Positions 35,101 through 46,999 of a stretch of 64,000 bases of DNA are shown here, piece by piece. Below the pieces are notes generated by a model. The model worked only from the letters and a program-made list of their open reading frames with translations. It ran no database searches and was not told where the DNA came from. Both the position numbers and the translations under genes were made by a program. Within the stretch, counting starts at the first letter, position 1. Every line of letters begins with the position of its first letter. Origin of the DNA: Rhynchospora pubera (Eukaryota > Streptophyta > Magnoliopsida > Poales > Cyperaceae); the NCBI GenBank assembly GCA_028095005.1, contig CM051459.1, forward strand, positions 133,387,657-133,451,656, read 5' to 3'.

Positions 35101-38100
35101 TTATGGGAAACTTGTCACTCCATACATGGTGCTTAGTGGGAGTTGAGCGGAACTTCATTCACAAGTTGTTTTGAAAAGAAGTTTAATAGTACGCTCCTTC
35201 CAATGAGGACTCAACCATATCACGAGTTGATGATGATTCGAGAAACTCATGGAATATATGAGGAGTCAAGAACTCGTTCAACAATTCATTGTGGAAGTAG
35301 TTCATGAACCTCAAGTACCAGTCCTACAAAAGATCAACGAGAGTTGATTGCCTAAGCCGTTTGGTGCATTGGCTTCACGACATTCTCAAACTTAGCATAT
35401 GAGAATCCGTTGATAAACAAGAAAAACGATGGAACGATCCGATTCCACATATATGGTTTGAATTCATATGATCTTTAAATAAAATCCATGTATAACAACA
35501 AGGTATAGACCTTGGTTGACGTTCATGAAGGAGCAATCCATCAAGAACGTTTTAGATCTTCAAAAGGAAAGATCGACATGGATAACAAATCGACTATGTA
35601 CAAAGCGCGGCTTCTCGCTTGTAGCTATGTCTAAGTCGATGACTAGTTGACTACGTACAAAGCACAACCTCTTGCTTGTGGCTATGTAAAAGTCAATAAA
35701 GATCATTCTAGCAATAGTTGTATTTCATATATATTGATATATGGAAAAACACATAAAACCGCCTTCTTCGTATGAATGAAGGATGATGTTGTGCATTTGA
35801 CACAAATCGAGGTTTTATGTATTGCTAAAAACATACGCATGCTTCAAGGATCCATAAATGGATTAAAGCAAGTGTTGTGGAGATTGGAATAAAAGTTTTG
35901 ACAAGGAAGTCAAGGAGTTGAACTTCGTCAAAAGTATCTTGTATAAACAAGATATTCAGTGGGAGCATAATTGTATTACTTGTATTGTTCAAGATAACAA
36001 TTCATTAAATTGGGAATAACATTAACATTAAGAAAATGAATATTGTCGAGATCTCTTTGGAGAATGCTTTCTCAAATGAGAACTTGGGCGAAATCACCTA
36101 ATCCTAGGAAACAAAATCTATAAAGATAGATTATAATGGATGTTAGGTTTGAGCAAATATGCATATATTGACGAAGTGTTCTAGAAACACGAAAGTTACA
36201 CTCCAAGAAAGGATGTCTAACTATACGTCACATGGCATGACTTGAGTGTTTTAACTCGGTCTATTGCAACTCGATTCGAGAAAGTGCATGAAATAGTTCA
36301 AGCATTCCTTCATTATGAGTTTTATTGTGTACGCCATATTTATGCATATGCCCCAATGTGTAGTATCCAAAAGATATGACAAACAGTTGTCGAATGGATA
36401 CAAGAGAGACACATTAGGACGATAGTCAAGGATATCCTCGAGTACCTTATGAGAAAGAGTGATATAATGTTTCATCTCTTAAAAGGAGCTCGTGTAAGTT
36501 AATTACACTAATGCTAGTTTTTCGAAAGATTGATATAATCACAGTTGAACTACGTATTTTGCTAAAAGGTGGTGTTGTAAATTTAGAAGGTGTTCTAAAT
36601 GGAATATTACAACCGTTTCCGTCACCAAAGCAAAATACATAGCAACTTGTGAAGCAATAAAAGAAGTTTATTTCGGATCGATTTCTTAGTTGAGTTATTA
36701 TGGTTCTAAGCATCTCGAACCATAACTTACTCCTAAGAGCCCAATGTTACATTGGAGATTCAAATATGATCTATAACGATATCACTTGATATCATATGAT
36801 GGTGATCAAGAATATATATAGGAGTATATATATATATAGTCAAACAATTTTTGGATAGGTTCGCGAACACAGCGAACACTCTAGCACGACCTCTACCTTG
36901 AGCAGTACACGAGATGCAGTTATGCATCCATACGTGGTGGACGTATGAGTAACTAGCTATAAGCGTATTATTTATTTTGAGGTCCGAGACATGTATATAT
37001 GTAGATATATGTCATTGTTCTCAATTCTTCGTTGGCTAGAAGTCACTACTGATTGACTCTAGGCCAAGTGAGAGATTGTTAGAGTTATGTCCTAGAAGTC
37101 AATAATTTAATGACTTAATTATTAGTTTATGTTTTGGATGAGATTTTATCATCTGTTCCTAGGTTTATTATTGACAGATCATTCAGGTTGAGGATCTGAA
37201 TTGTAGATCTCTGTTGATCATTCTTTAGAATGACAATAATAAATCTAAACGGTCCATAATCTTGATAATTAACAAGGAACATTAATTATCATAAAAGATT
37301 AGTATGCAAGTTAAGTGATGATTAAGTTCTACTAATCATAGGTAAAGAGTTACCAGCTTAGTTGCATATGTGTATGTTATGGAACATAGCACAGGACTTG
37401 ACCCATCGAAATAAACATATGGATTGTGTTATGTGTCATTGTTTATTTCGTTGTGATTTTGGTTCTAAGTTTGAGATGTTTATCTTTTCCACATGAGGAT
37501 AGGTTCAATAAATACTGTCTACCGCTGATTCCCGATAAGGGCTGCTATACGGACTTTATTTATGTTCTCTTGAATTGTGCGGGGAAAAGTTAATCATCAA
37601 GAAAACCGTATGTCCCTCATTAATTCACTTAGTGAGTGACGATATCTGTTTGGGCCCCTTGATGGAGATAGATTGTTTGCATGCAACTTTATACAATTAT
37701 CTCTAGATCAAGAAACGTATAATCTGCAAGAATGACACATTCCTATCTTGGATTATACGATGATATCGTGCGACATAAGAATCAAAATAGAGAAACATAT
37801 TTATTCTCTTATGCAGGATTGAAATATTGTAGCAGTACACTATTTATGCGAATTGGGAGTCATAACGTGTTGCTAGATACCGCTTATGATTATTGGAATT
37901 AAATAACGATTTAATTCCATGGCCAACATAGCATAAATCCTCAAAGGGTCACACAAATAGGACATTAATCACACAGTGCATTATTTATTTATTCACAGCA
38001 GTAGGTTCTATGGAAATATGATAAGATTGATTAATTAATTATATACCGTTGCGAACCGTTATAATTAATTAAGTCAATGGATCATATAGAAATAAATTAA

Positions 38101-38840
38101 TGCATTAACTAATCCTAAAATAATTATTAATGAGTTAATAATTAATTTAGTTCAACACTTATCAATATAAATGGTTATATTGATTAATTGGGCCGTTATT
38201 TAAATAGCAAATATATAGCCCAATTAAAGAGCAAAGTTGAGGGACCTTAATTATATGAATTAATGGTCCAAATGAAGGGGTTTAATGGCCCATAAAGGCC
38301 CATTTCGTGGCAGCCATTTATGGTGGTAGGTTGGATGGCATAGTTGTAATTATGCAAGAGATCAATTAGGTTTTGTGCTCTATATAAGGACCACTTATGA
38401 GAGCCTCCACCTAGACTTTTCTCTCTCCTCTCTTCCTCCCATTCTAGGCCGCCACCTTCCTCTTCTCTCCCTCTCTTTTGCTCATGTGTTGAGCTATTTT
38501 CTCTCCACTAAATCAAGGTTGTTGATTGATGCAAGAGAGAAAACCATAGGGATTAGGCTTGTTCTTTGGGTATGCTAGCACGTACCTTGTAGAACGTGAT
38601 TAATCCTCCTTGGTGGACTCGAGGGCGGTTACGAGACGTGGTGGAGACGGTGGAGAAGGCACGCCATCGATTCCCATGCCTTGGTCGAGCCCCGCGAATA
38701 CGATTTCGCGGGAGGTATCGATTTCCCCTTTTTCTCGTGTGTTTGAATAGCTTGTGTACTAGATCTTGTGTGTGCTATGTTTGCTTGGTTAATTAATTGG
38801 TAATTAGCATAAAAAATGAAAATTAGCACACTTTCTAACA
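29163..38840 (+). mobile_element. Ty1/copia element, 9678 bp, with near-identical LTRs and decayed interior
   Basis: LTRs 29163-30926 and 37077-38840 are both 1764 bp (TGTTAG..CTAACA) and differ at four sites by eye, all transitions. Target duplication ATTTC at 29158-29162 and 38841-38845. Primer site TGGTATCAGAGC (initiator tRNA-Met) at 30928-30939; purine tract at about 37066-37076. LTR TATA box at about 30465. Between them there is no open frame above about 80 codons, yet copia order is legible: integrase LGLIHIDV at 34372-34395, RT 'YKARLLACSY' at about 35599 and a second copy near 35655, RT 'GLKQ' at about 35861, RNase H 'TKAKYIAT' at about 36624. The coding part is therefore pseudogenic. 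Confidence 0.92.
31000..36900 (+). pseudogene. Decayed copia gag-pol interior
   Basis: Fragments of integrase, reverse transcriptase and RNase H remain in changing frames with many stops. A 55-60 bp stretch covering the RT 'YKARL' motif is repeated (35595-35700). The gag region (31000-33500) shows no recognisable protein. A GC-richer stretch with 'cgccgacgcgggac' near 32690 is of unknown meaning. Confidence 0.75.
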
Positions 38841-39493
38841 ATTTCTGCATTGTACAACGCCATATAGCGTTGTATAACGGCAGAGTCTGTTTTGACTGGT
38901 CTTTGGAGCTGTTGGCGCCCTCTATATATATGGGGCCTCTTGGAACTGTATAGACACTTTTGAAACCTTTGAAACTCCTTCCTTTTGAGCTCTAACCAGT
39001 TAGACATTACTCTCTCTTGTGTTTGAGTATTATTTTAGCAAAATCATTGAGATTAGAGTGTGCAAAACCAATCCACTAGTGTTAATTGCTAGATTTGTTG
39101 AGTGATTTGGTTAGAGCCTCAATCCTTTGAGTGTTTGAGCTTGTTTAATTGAGTTAGGCCAATCCACCTTGAGAGTGATTGTAACAAGGTGATTTGGTTC
39201 GAATTTGTAGTCCCGTTCGTGTGGAATTGAACGGAGCGCGCCCATTTCGAGGTTGCGGAACTCCCGGAGACGTACGACTAAGGCTAGCACTTCCTAGCGG
39301 GTCGGAACTCCGTAATATATCGCGTGTCACTTCTTCTCTTATCTCTTTACCTTTCTTGAATTGTGAATTGCTTGTGCTTTGATTGTGTTTTGTTAGAACA
39401 AGTTTGAATTGAACCAAATATTGACCATACTGGTTTAGAACTTTGTTTTTGTGCCTATTCACCCCCCTCTAGGCCTTTAAATTAGGGACAACA

Positions 39494-39976
39494 TTTATAA
39501 ATTAACAAATTTAATTTAACCAATCTAATCTACATATTGATATCTAAGGCTGATAAGAATCATCCTCTAAATTCATCATCCACATCATCCCCCAATAGTT
39601 AGATTAATTGCATTCCAAAAAAGAAAAGAGGATGATGGAGATGATGGAGATTTTTTTTTAGAATGTTATTAATGAAGCTCCTCCCTTCATCCCATCATTC
39701 CACGCTTACCTTCTATTTTTTCGGTATCCTCTGAATTTTAGTAATTGTTTTAGTTAATTTTTTTTTTCAGAACAGTTAGTAAGATTAACCATAATAGTTA
39801 GTTATTTATCGAGAACATACAGTTATTTTTTCGGAACAGTTAGTGATTTTTCCATAACATTTAGTTATTTATCCAGAACAATTAGTTATTTTTCCAGAAC
39901 TTTTCTATTAATATTCAAAAATGAAACTTAATTAAAAAAAGCAGTGAAAGAAGGAGGGGAGTACATTGGATTAATT
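39494..39976 (+). other. End of duplication copy A
   Basis: Matches about 54729-55168 ('aatagttagattaattg', 'gatgatggagat', 'ccagaacagttag' phrases) and stops abruptly at GGATTAATTGTA, where GTPase intron 3 sequence begins. It contains small repeats of 'cagttagttattt'. Confidence 0.8.
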
Positions 39977-40048
39977 GTATAACCTTATCCTAAATTTTAA
40001 CCTTTTATTTTATTTTTTTCAAAAAATAATTTTTTTTTTCTGTCACAG

Positions 40049-40550
40049 TGTCAAAGACTGGCACCAACAAGCTATGAAGTGGAACTCTGTATGTGTGACT
40101 TGTTTGAATTCTGTGATCATTTGTATATTTAAATTTATGAAAATACTGCATTGACCATTTTATAAAGTGGAAATAATTGATGCATAGTATGAAGTTATCT
40201 TTTTTACAATATAGACACCAGTTCTGATACTAATAGGAACGAAATTTGATGAATTTGCCAAGCTTCCTCCACAAATGCAACGAATGATTGTTCAACAGGT
40301 TGTCTTCTTCTTTCAGTTAAATTCTCTTCGAGACTGTTCTAATGATTTTTTTGAATGAAATACTGACAAAGATGTTACTTGACAGGCAAGAACATACGCA
40401 AAAGCAATGAAGGCAACTCTCTTCTTCTCAAGCGCAAAATATAACATAAATGTGAATAGGATCTTCAAACTCATTGCAGCAAAGCTTTTTAATTTGCCTT
40501 GGACCGTTGAGAGAAACCTCAACGTTGGAGAACCAATCGTTGATTTCTAG
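40049..40550 (+). pseudogene. Headless GTPase fragment (SGP exons 4-6)
   Basis: Exons 40049-40088, 40215-40298 and 40386-40550 correspond to exons 4, 5 and 6 of the gene at 18099 and keep splice sites, frame and stop. The P-loop, switch I and WDAAG exons are absent because the duplication starts in intron 3, so no GTPase can be made. One amino acid change is seen (D to N after SSAKY). Confidence 0.92.
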
Positions 40551-40924
40551 GCTCTCACTCTCTACATATCTTTTTTGTTTTTGTTTGTTTTTTTTTTTTT
40601 TTCCTTTTTAACATATTATGCTATATAATGTATCTATACCTATAGTGGCCATCCCAACTTGCTTGTGCAAGTTTAGCTGTGAAAGGCCCGACCCAAGAAA
40701 ATGTGAAACGTCATTTTCCTTCATTCTTGTCTTCTTTTTATGCATATTATTTTCTCCTATCTTTCTTTTCAAATTTTGTATTGACAATATGAGCAACTAA
40801 TCGGACTATAGAACCCTTTAGAAAAAAAAAACCAAATAAAGGAGGGTATTTATTGAATAAAAAAATTAATTCCACTTTCAAATTTATTACACATTTTTAA
40901 AACCGAACTTGAAGTATATACTAG

Positions 40925-41138
40925 GGGTGTGTTTGGATGAGTATGAAATAAGGAATAAGAATAAAAAATTTCGGAATGCGTGCTTATCCAAATTCCTTAT
41001 TCTTATACCATGGTTTTGTTAGTATAGGAATAAGGGCCCAAATTCCTTATTCTTGTGTTGTTTGGGTTGCACAAGAATAAGAATAAGCACGCATACCGAA
41101 ATTTCTTATTCTTATTCCTTATTCCATGCACAAGCAAG
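40925..41138. mobile_element. Foldback MITE, 214 bp, copy B only
   Basis: Absent from copy A, where the flanks join directly as 'tatactagttggatt' (about 20124). The arms fold back over about 45 bp: 'ataaggaataagaataaa' and 'ttcggaatgcgtgcttat' return inverted near 41075-41125. It begins GGGTGTGTTTGGATGAG, similar in style to the Tourist-like MITEs. The target duplication is unclear. Confidence 0.75.
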
Positions 41139-41704
41139 TTGGATTATACACTCCTTCAGTCAAATATCCCATGTTCTACAATTAATTTTCATATTTATTA
41201 AAATATAATTTATTAGAGACCAAGGTTTTAAAATACGATTTTTACGATATAATAGTACAAAGTTAATATAGTGATTCGGTATTATATCGGTGATATAACG
41301 GAGAAAAAACGGTATATATAAAAATATAATTATACTACTAATCAATCTTAACAGTTACTTGAAAAATTAAAATATAAAAAAAATTAACAAGTTAAAAAGT
41401 AAAATAGACAAAATCAAAGTTTTAAATGCTAAACAAATTATGGCTTGATATGGATTTATATTCAGCAAAAAAAAAATTGTAAGTTCAATGACCGATCCGT
41501 TTTTTCGTCGCATAATGCAAAAAATTTAAGTTATTTCGTCGATTTTTTTAAAATATAACGCTACTGTTATTTCGTTCTTGGTTGTTGTAACGTTAATACA
41601 TTTTGCTCCAAAACTCCGTTATTTAAGTCATAACGGCATTATTTCGATAAAATTTAAAAACTTGTTAGAGACTAATGTTATTCATCATTTAACCCTCCAC
41701 AGTG

Positions 41705-41709
41705 TGATG
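41705..41709. other. Empty insertion site of the copy A solo LTR
   Basis: Single TGATG in the unbroken context CACAGTG-TGATG-TTTAGC. It proves the 1810-bp element at 20696 inserted after duplication, or was absent from the copy that founded B. Confidence 0.85.
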
Positions 41710-41832
41710 TTTAGCTTTTAAATTACCCAACAGGTTATATTTTTGGGCAAGACAATAAATTTTCTGAAGCATCTCAAGCCATAACATGAAATCACAATTT
41801 TTACATGTAAAACTATGTTGGTACAAAACAAA

Positions 41833-42131
41833 GGAAATTGATTACTGCCGTCTGTAGTTTTGTAATCCCTGCCATCGCTAAATATAAAGTGAACATATAC
41901 AGCAAACAAAGTGAACATATAGACTATCTAAGTGAACACATACAAACAAATAAGTTCAATGAAAATTAGTTGAATATGCATGTAAACTTTTGAACAAGTA
42001 ATGCCAGCACTTATTTTTTTGTAAGTGTTCACTTAGGTCGTCTATATGTTCACCTTATTTACTGTATATGTTCACTTTATAATTTACGATGGCAGGGATG
42101 GTATATTTGCCGATTGCATTTATAATTCCTG
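41833..42131. mobile_element. Mutator-like foldback MITE, 299 bp, copy 2
   Basis: Same length and layout as 5612-5910, about 85-90% alike by eye. Flanked by CAAAACAAA (41824-41832) and CAAAACCAA (42132-42140), a 9-bp duplication with one change. The homologous site in copy A (about 22632-22641) is empty. Confidence 0.8.
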
Positions 42132-42501
42132 CAAAACCAAGTTCCGAAAATTTAAAAAATAATATTAAATTAATATAATATATTAAAATTAATATTAATA
42201 TAATAATATTTTTTAAAATAATATCACGAGATCGGAATCCCAGATTCCGAACGCAAAATCGGAATCCAGAATTCCGATCTTAGCTAAGATCGGAATCCTG
42301 AATTCCGATCTTATTAATATGGTTGCATTTTGCCCAAGTGATGGTTTCATTTGGTGCAGAAATTGTGACCGAATCCATACCAATGCATACACCGTCCAAG
42401 AATTTTTTTCCAGCAAATGAAGACCCAGAGATTGTATACGTATATATACGTACAGGTTAAGGGAGAAGATCGATTTGGAATTTTGGATTGCAGATTAAAA
42501 T
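42132..42501. other. Copy B-specific AT-rich sequence with GATCGGAATC inverted repeats
   Basis: Copy A has only about 48 bp here before the PPR promoter. The segment 42228-42312 holds several inverted copies of 'gatcggaatcc' around 'cttagctaag', likely a foldback end. No gene is seen. Confidence 0.45.
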
Positions 42502-42900
42502 TGTTATAAAATAAAGTGAAAGGTGGAAGAGACAAAGATAAAAGAGAGAGTAAAGTGGTGCTCTGTAATTCTTATTCTCAATTGTTCAATCTAGATTACA
42601 GTATACATCCTTTATTTATAAGGCAAAAACAAATCTTCTAATTAATGCTATAGATCTCATACAATTAATAGGAATAATAAAAATGGACAATCAATATATA
42701 ATTTCATTTATAACACTTTCCCTTTGTTCATCTTTCATTATACACTAGTAATATGATACTTCAGGATCAATATTAATATGATACTTCTGGATCATTTATA
42801 CTGCCTCATTAAAAACCTTACCAAGAAAAACCCATTGGGATAAAAACTTAGATAAGGAAAAAAGAGTACAGCATGTATAATGCTTCCCTTCATTTTGACA

Positions 42901-45900
42901 TTATTGGACATCCTTCAGTCGGTGTAGACCTATCTTCTTTCTTAGTTGTTCAAAAATTCTTGTTGGCAAAGACTTCGTGAATAGATCGGCCAAGTTGTTG
43001 CATGATTGAATTTTTTGAACATCTATTATACCATCCTTTTGTAGATCATGTGCCGAGAAGAACTTCGGCGCAATGTTCTTAGTTCGGTCTCTTTTGATAT
43101 ATCCTTCTCTAATTTGTGCTATGCAAGCTGCATTATCTTCATATATTGGAGTAGGATTTTCCTTAATGTTTTGAAGCCCACATTCTTCTTGAATATTTTG
43201 AATTATTGATCTCAATGAAACACATTCTCGACTCGCTTCATAGAGAGCAATTAGTTCAGCATGATTTGATGATGTAGCCGTTAGAGTTTGTTTTGTCGAT
43301 CGCCATGAAATCGCAGCTCCACTATAAGTAAATATGTATCCTGATTGAGATCGTGCTTTATGCGGGTCTGATAAATATCCTGCATCTGCATATCCAACTA
43401 GATTAGATTTTATATCCTTTTCATAGTATAGTCCCATATCTCGAGTTCCGCAAAGATAGCGAAAAATATCTTTCATTCCATTCCAATGTCTTCGGGTTGG
43501 TTTAGAACTATATCTTGATAGTAAATTTACAACAAATGAAATATCAGGCCTGGTATTATTTGCAAGATATAATAATGCTCCGATTGCACTTAAGTATGGC
43601 ACTTCAGGACCAAGTACTTCTTCATCATTTTCTTGGGGGCGAAAAGGATCATTCTCTATATTTAACGATCGTACGACCATTGGTATTTTCAAAGGATGAG
43701 CTTTATCCATATTAAATTTCTTTAGTAATTTTTCAATATAATTTGACTGATGGATAAATATTTCATTCTTTAAATGCTCGATCTGTAGACCGAGACAAAA
43801 TTTAGTTACACCAAGGTCTTTCATTTCAAACTCCTTTTTCAATAATTTTGCAGGTATTTTCAATCTCTTTAGGATATCCTATAATGTTTAAATCATCAAC
43901 ATACACTGCAACGATTGCAAAACCAAAATTTGATTTTTTAATAAAAACACACGGACTAATTGTATTATTCTTATATCCTTCTTTTAAAAGATATTCACTA
44001 AGTCGATTATACCACATTCGACCTGATTGTTTTAGTCCGTATAAAGATTTTTTCAATTTTATGGAGTTCATTTCTCTAGACTTTGATTTATATGCTTCAG
44101 TCATTTTTAATCCTTCGGGAATTTTCATATATATGTCACTATCAAGTGAACCATATAGATAAGCTGTGACAACATCCATAAGTTGCATTTTAAGATTTTT
44201 TGTGACTACGAGACCTATTAAAAATCTAAGAGTTGTCGCATCCACTACAGGTGAATACGTTTCTTCATAATCGATTCCATATATTTGTGTAAACCCTTGT
44301 TCCACTAGCCTTGCTTTATATCTCACGATCTCATTTTTCTCATTTCTTTTAATGACAAATACCCATTTGTAACCTAGAGGGTTAACATGTTTGGGCGTCT
44401 GGACTACCGGTCCAAATACTTGTCTTTTATCAAGCGAATTTAATTCAGCTTGTATGGCATCTTTCCATTTATGCCAATCATTTCTTTGTCTACATTCTTC
44501 TGTGGTTTTTGGCACATTATCTTCTTCGCTTATAACATCACTAGCTATAGCGAATGCAAAAACTTCATCAACTTGAGTTTTATTCCTATTCAATGTTGTA
44601 CTATTTTTCACATAATTTATAGAAATTTCATATTCATTTGATACTTCGGTTTCTTCTGGAACTTCATCAATCTCTTCATGGATTTTAGTTTCTTCTAGAA
44701 CTTTATTAATCTCTTCTGGAGATTTAGTTTCTTCAGGAATTTTGTAAACCTCTTCTGAGGTTGTACCAACTGCTTTATTCTGCTCTTTTCTTTTTCATGG
44801 ATTTACATCCTTAGAACCAATTGGTCTTCCACGTTTTCTACGTTCATGAGATTCATTTGATAATTTTGTAATATCTATTCGAGTAGGTGCTTAATAGCTG
44901 GAATATATGATTTAGTGACTCTATTTATATCTGTGAATGCATCAGGCAATTCATTTGCAATTCTTTGTAAGTTTATAATCTTTTGAACTTTAAGTTCACA
45001 TTGACCACTTCTAGGATCAAGATAAGACAACGATGAATTCCATGTCACTTGTCTATCCAGCTTTTGTTTTTCTTCCCCTAAATTTGGGAATATTGATTCA
45101 TTAAAATGACAATCAGGAAATCTTGCTGTGAAAATATCTCCTGTTAATGGTTCTAAATATTTGACAATGGAAGGAGAGTTAAAACCAATATAAATTCCCA
45201 ACCTTCTTTGAGGTCCCATTTTTGTGCGTTGTGGAGGAGAAATTGAAACATATATTGCACAACCAAATATCTTTAAATGAGATAAATTTGGTTCTCTTCC
45301 GGAGACCAATTGTAATGGAAAATATTTATGATCAGCAGTTGGTCTCAATCTAATTAGTGCTGCAGCATGTAATATGGCATGTCCCCATGCAGAAGATGAT
45401 AAACTAGATTTCATAAGTAATGGTCTAGGTATTAATTGTAACCTTTTAATCAATGATTCTGCTAGACCGTTTTGTGTATGAACATGTGCAACTGAATGTT
45501 CTACAGTAATCCCAATAGACATGCAATAATCATTAAAAGTTTGGGATGTAAATTCTCCTGCATTATCAAGTCTGATTCTTTTAATTTGATAATCCGGAAA
45601 GTTAGCTCTCAATTTGATAATTTGTGCTAATAATCTAGCAAATGCAACATTTCTTGTTGCTAACAAACACACATGTGACCAACGTGTTGATGCATCAATT
45701 AAAACTATAAAATATCTAAATGGTCCACATGGAGGTGTAATAGGTCCACATATATCTCCTTGAATTCGTTCTAAAAATAATGGAGCTTCAGGTCCAATTT
45801 TATTTGGAGATGATCTAGTAATTAGCTTTCCAAGAGAGCATGCTTGGCATGTCAATTCTTTTGATAATAGGATCTTCAGGTCCTTTAGGGGATGTTCGTT

Positions 45901-46430
45901 TGCACTTTCAATTATTCTCCTCATCATTTTATTTCCTGGATGACCCAATCTATCATGCCATAATGTAAATAATTTTGGATCAACTAACTTATGGTTAGTC
46001 ACCATATTTGATTCTACTGTACTTATATATGTACCATATAGTCCATTTGATAATGCTTGTAATTTCTCCATAATATTTTTCTGACCATTTTTAATAGATA
46101 TGATATGAAGATATTCGCAATTTTTCTCTTTCATAGTTTCAATATGATAACCATTTTTTCGAATATCTTTAAAACTTAGTAGATTTTTTCTGGATCTACT
46201 TGAATATAATGCATCATCTATTATTAATTTTGTTCCTTTAGGTAACAAAATACAAGCTCTTCTGGAGCCTTCAATAATATTACTTGAGCCAGAAATAGTT
46301 TAGATATTAGTCTCACCGAGATGCAATTGCAAAAAGTATTTCTTACTTTTCAATATTGTATTTGTAGTTCCGCTGTCTACTAGACATGAATCTTCTTTAC
46401 TTATCATTGCGTCAGTCATTTCCTTAAAAT
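42901..46430 (-). pseudogene. Copia pol: protease, integrase, reverse transcriptase, RNase H, interrupted
   Basis: Order on the - strand: protease motif CLVDSGTTNTI (about 46395-46360); a stop codon near 46300; pre-integrase WHDRLGHPGN; integrase with GDICGPITPPCGPF, DNAGEF and HTQNGLAESLIK; linker GRPIGSKDVNP; RT WKDAIQAEL, YKARLVEQGF, YVDDLNIIGY; RNase H GYADAGYLSDPHKARSQ and ATSSNHAELIAL, ending near 42901. Breaks: stop near 46300, frameshift near 44885, stop near 44797, frameshift near 43845. Catalytic motifs are otherwise well kept, so damage is recent. Confidence 0.9.
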
Positions 46431-46999
46431 AAAATAAATGAAATAAATTAAACTTTATTTTATACTCGTCCCGTGCATAAAAACTAAAAAGAAAAAGGAA
46501 TAAAAAATAACTTTATTCCGTACATGAAATTAAAGAAAAATTTTATTCATCAACATGATATTAACTTCATTCATTTTCCGTACACGAAAATTAAAAAGGA
46601 AATTAAACTAAACAAATTAACTAACTTTAATTCATTTTCCTTAACACGCATATTTCCATCTTTTCTATATTTTTCTATTTTACATATGTTACAACACATC
46701 TTCAAGACGTGTTTTTTTTTCATTGTAAAAATCAATGCGTCCATGACACTGTCATCTATTCATATAAATTCAAATTCACTTCAGGGAATGAATTTTCACA
46801 TGATTGATTAATTTATTAGAAAAACTCGTTCTTTCGCATTAGGATACATGATACTAACTTGAAGTATCTTTTGCTACTACTGGAGCAAATTTGAAACATA
46901 AAATATGGAGAATTGTACTAACAAAATTATAACGAGTTTTTTATTTTGATGGTCACATTTTTCTTTGGAAAAACTCTTCAAGAGTACAAACATGCTTTC

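Larger units (their letters stand above)
28243..39493 (+). mobile_element. Solo LTR (~1.57 kb) split by a nested copia element
   Basis: The outer ends TGTTGGTTAAACATT and TTAGGGACAACA are flanked by the 5-bp duplication TTTAT (28238-28242, 39494-39498). Copy B is uninterrupted at the matching site (about 54729). Removing the nested copia (29163-38840) plus its duplication leaves about 1568 bp, TG..CA. A TATA-like CTCTATATATATGG at about 38919 gives + orientation. The end 'cacccccctctaggcc' resembles copia LTR ends, but this is inference. It carries the dyad array at 28488-29130. Confidence 0.8.
19189..39976 (+). repeat. Tandem segmental duplication, copy A
   Basis: From inside GTPase intron 3 to 39976 this block is repeated as copy B (39977-55168), allowing for later insertions. 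It carries GTPase exons 4-6, the PPR gene and SOFL. Copy-specific insertions here: solo LTR 20696-22505, hAT MITE 26160-26564, and LTR material 28243-39493. The last piece, 39494-39976, is the true end of the unit and matches about 54729-55168. GTPase-region flanks differ from copy B by roughly 2% by eye. Confidence 0.9.

Noticed and set aside
40049..40550. Second functional GTPase gene
   Set aside because: Only exons 4-6 are present; the P-loop and switch exons were left out by the duplication breakpoint.
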